This document shows positions 5,657-6,179 of a stretch of 6,179 bases of DNA, in pieces. The stretch is from Quisquiliibacterium sp. (GTDB lineage Bacteria > Pseudomonadota > Gammaproteobacteria > Burkholderiales > Burkholderiaceae_E). The notes under the pieces are model-generated. The model made no database searches and was not told the origin of the DNA. It saw only the letters and a program-made list of their open reading frames with translations. Numbering within the stretch: position 1 is the first letter of the stretch; the number at the start of each line of letters is the position of its first letter. A program made the position numbers and the translations under genes. The stretch lies in contig JALRBB010000044.1 in the NCBI GenBank assembly GCA_023257915.1, positions 1 to 6,179 on the forward strand. Direction: 5' to 3'.

Positions 5657-6179
5657 GTGACCAAGCAAACCCAGGATGCGAAGGCGGAGACGGGTGCGGA
5701 CACCGGAAAACCAGTGCTGGATTACCCGTTTGAGACCGTACCCGAAACCGGCAAGGCGATTGCGGTCGCCGATGGCGTGCTGTGGATTCGCATGCCGATG
5801 CCCGGGTCACTGAACCACATCAACCTGTGGGCACTCGATGACGTGCTGGATGGATGCCCCAAATGGACCGTGATCGATGCCGGCGTGGCCACAGAGGCGA
5901 TTCGGACACTCTGGCACACGCTGTGGACGGGCGAACTGGCCGGTAAGCCGCTCGGCCGCATGTTGGTGACCCATATGCATCCGGACCATGTCGGCAACGC
6001 GCAGTGGCTGATTGAGCACTTCAGTGGCAAGGAACCCGCTCGCCTGTGGATGAGCGCTGCGGATCACCTGGCCGCCACCTTGGCCAGTCGCGAAACGAGC
6101 GGCTACGGCGGCGACCGCGCAGCTGACTACTTCCTGAGTCACGGACTGCACCACCCGGAAGGCATGGCCAAGATTCGCG
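5657..6179 (+). CDS. Metallo-beta-lactamase-fold hydrolase (C-terminus outside window)
   Basis: 174 residues are visible; the frame is open to the right edge. The metal-binding signature H-x-H-x-D-H appears as THMHPDHVG (residues 105-113), preceded by the core strand VIDAG (72-76) and PGSLNHINLW (49-58), as in the glyoxalase II-like/LACTB2-like branch of the fold. These enzymes use a one- or two-metal centre to hydrolyse thioesters, lactones, esters or related bonds. The later metal ligands lie beyond the window. The GTG start at 5657 is chosen from GAGGAA eight bases upstream; the first ATG is at codon 46, after the DYPFETVPETG stretch that looks like a true family N-terminus. The 30-base gap after the monooxygenase suggests a shared operon. 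A role in opening the ester or lactone made by the monooxygenase is attractive but inferred; a CoA-thioester hydrolase is equally possible. Confidence 0.88.
   Translation, partial: MTKQTQDAKAETGADTGKPVLDYPFETVPETGKAIAVADGVLWIRMPMPGSLNHINLWALDDVLDGCPKWTVIDAGVATEAIRTLWHTLWTGELAGKPLGRMLVTHMHPDHVGNAQWLIEHFSGKEPARLWMSAADHLAATLASRETSGYGGDRAADYFLSHGLHHPEGMAKIR

Overview
The window comes from a high-G+C Gram-negative bacterium, most likely a proteobacterium. The codons end mostly in G or C. A periplasmic membrane-fusion (EmrA-type) efflux gene is present, which makes sense only in a cell with an outer membrane. I cannot name the genus from sequence alone.

There are two divergent gene groups. On the minus strand, read right to left from about 2594 to 1, lie a DHA3-type major facilitator transporter (2594-1329), an EmrR/MprA-like MarR regulator (1239-697) and the N-terminal part of an EmrA-like membrane-fusion protein (700 to the left edge, incomplete). 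The regulator and emrA overlap by ATGA, as in translationally coupled genes. The 89-base gap before the regulator holds a good sigma70-like promoter whose -10 box sits inside an imperfect palindrome and a set of direct repeats. This is the layout expected for an autorepressed emrRAB-type efflux operon. The inner-membrane partner (emrB-like) would lie beyond the left edge.

On the plus strand, from 2850 to the right edge, lie three closely spaced enzyme genes: a mandelate racemase-like enolase-superfamily enzyme (2850-3944), a type I Baeyer-Villiger monooxygenase (3995-5626) and a metallo-beta-lactamase-fold hydrolase with a GTG start (5657 to the right edge, incomplete). The gaps are 50 and 30 bases and each gene has a recognisable ribosome binding site, so they look like one catabolic operon. 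A reasonable inference is ketone to ester or lactone by the monooxygenase, then hydrolysis, with the enolase-family enzyme acting on a 2-hydroxy or other carboxylic acid. The substrate is unknown.

The 255-base divergent spacer (2595-2849) contains a strong 43-base stem-loop (2673-2715) and a 16-base palindrome (2647-2662), neither explained by coding.

The most notable point is that the racemase-like enzyme keeps nearly every catalytic residue of Pseudomonas mandelate racemase but has Arg where the S-specific base Lys166 should be, together with changes in the substrate pocket. I did not see a phage, transposon, CRISPR array, tRNA or rRNA.
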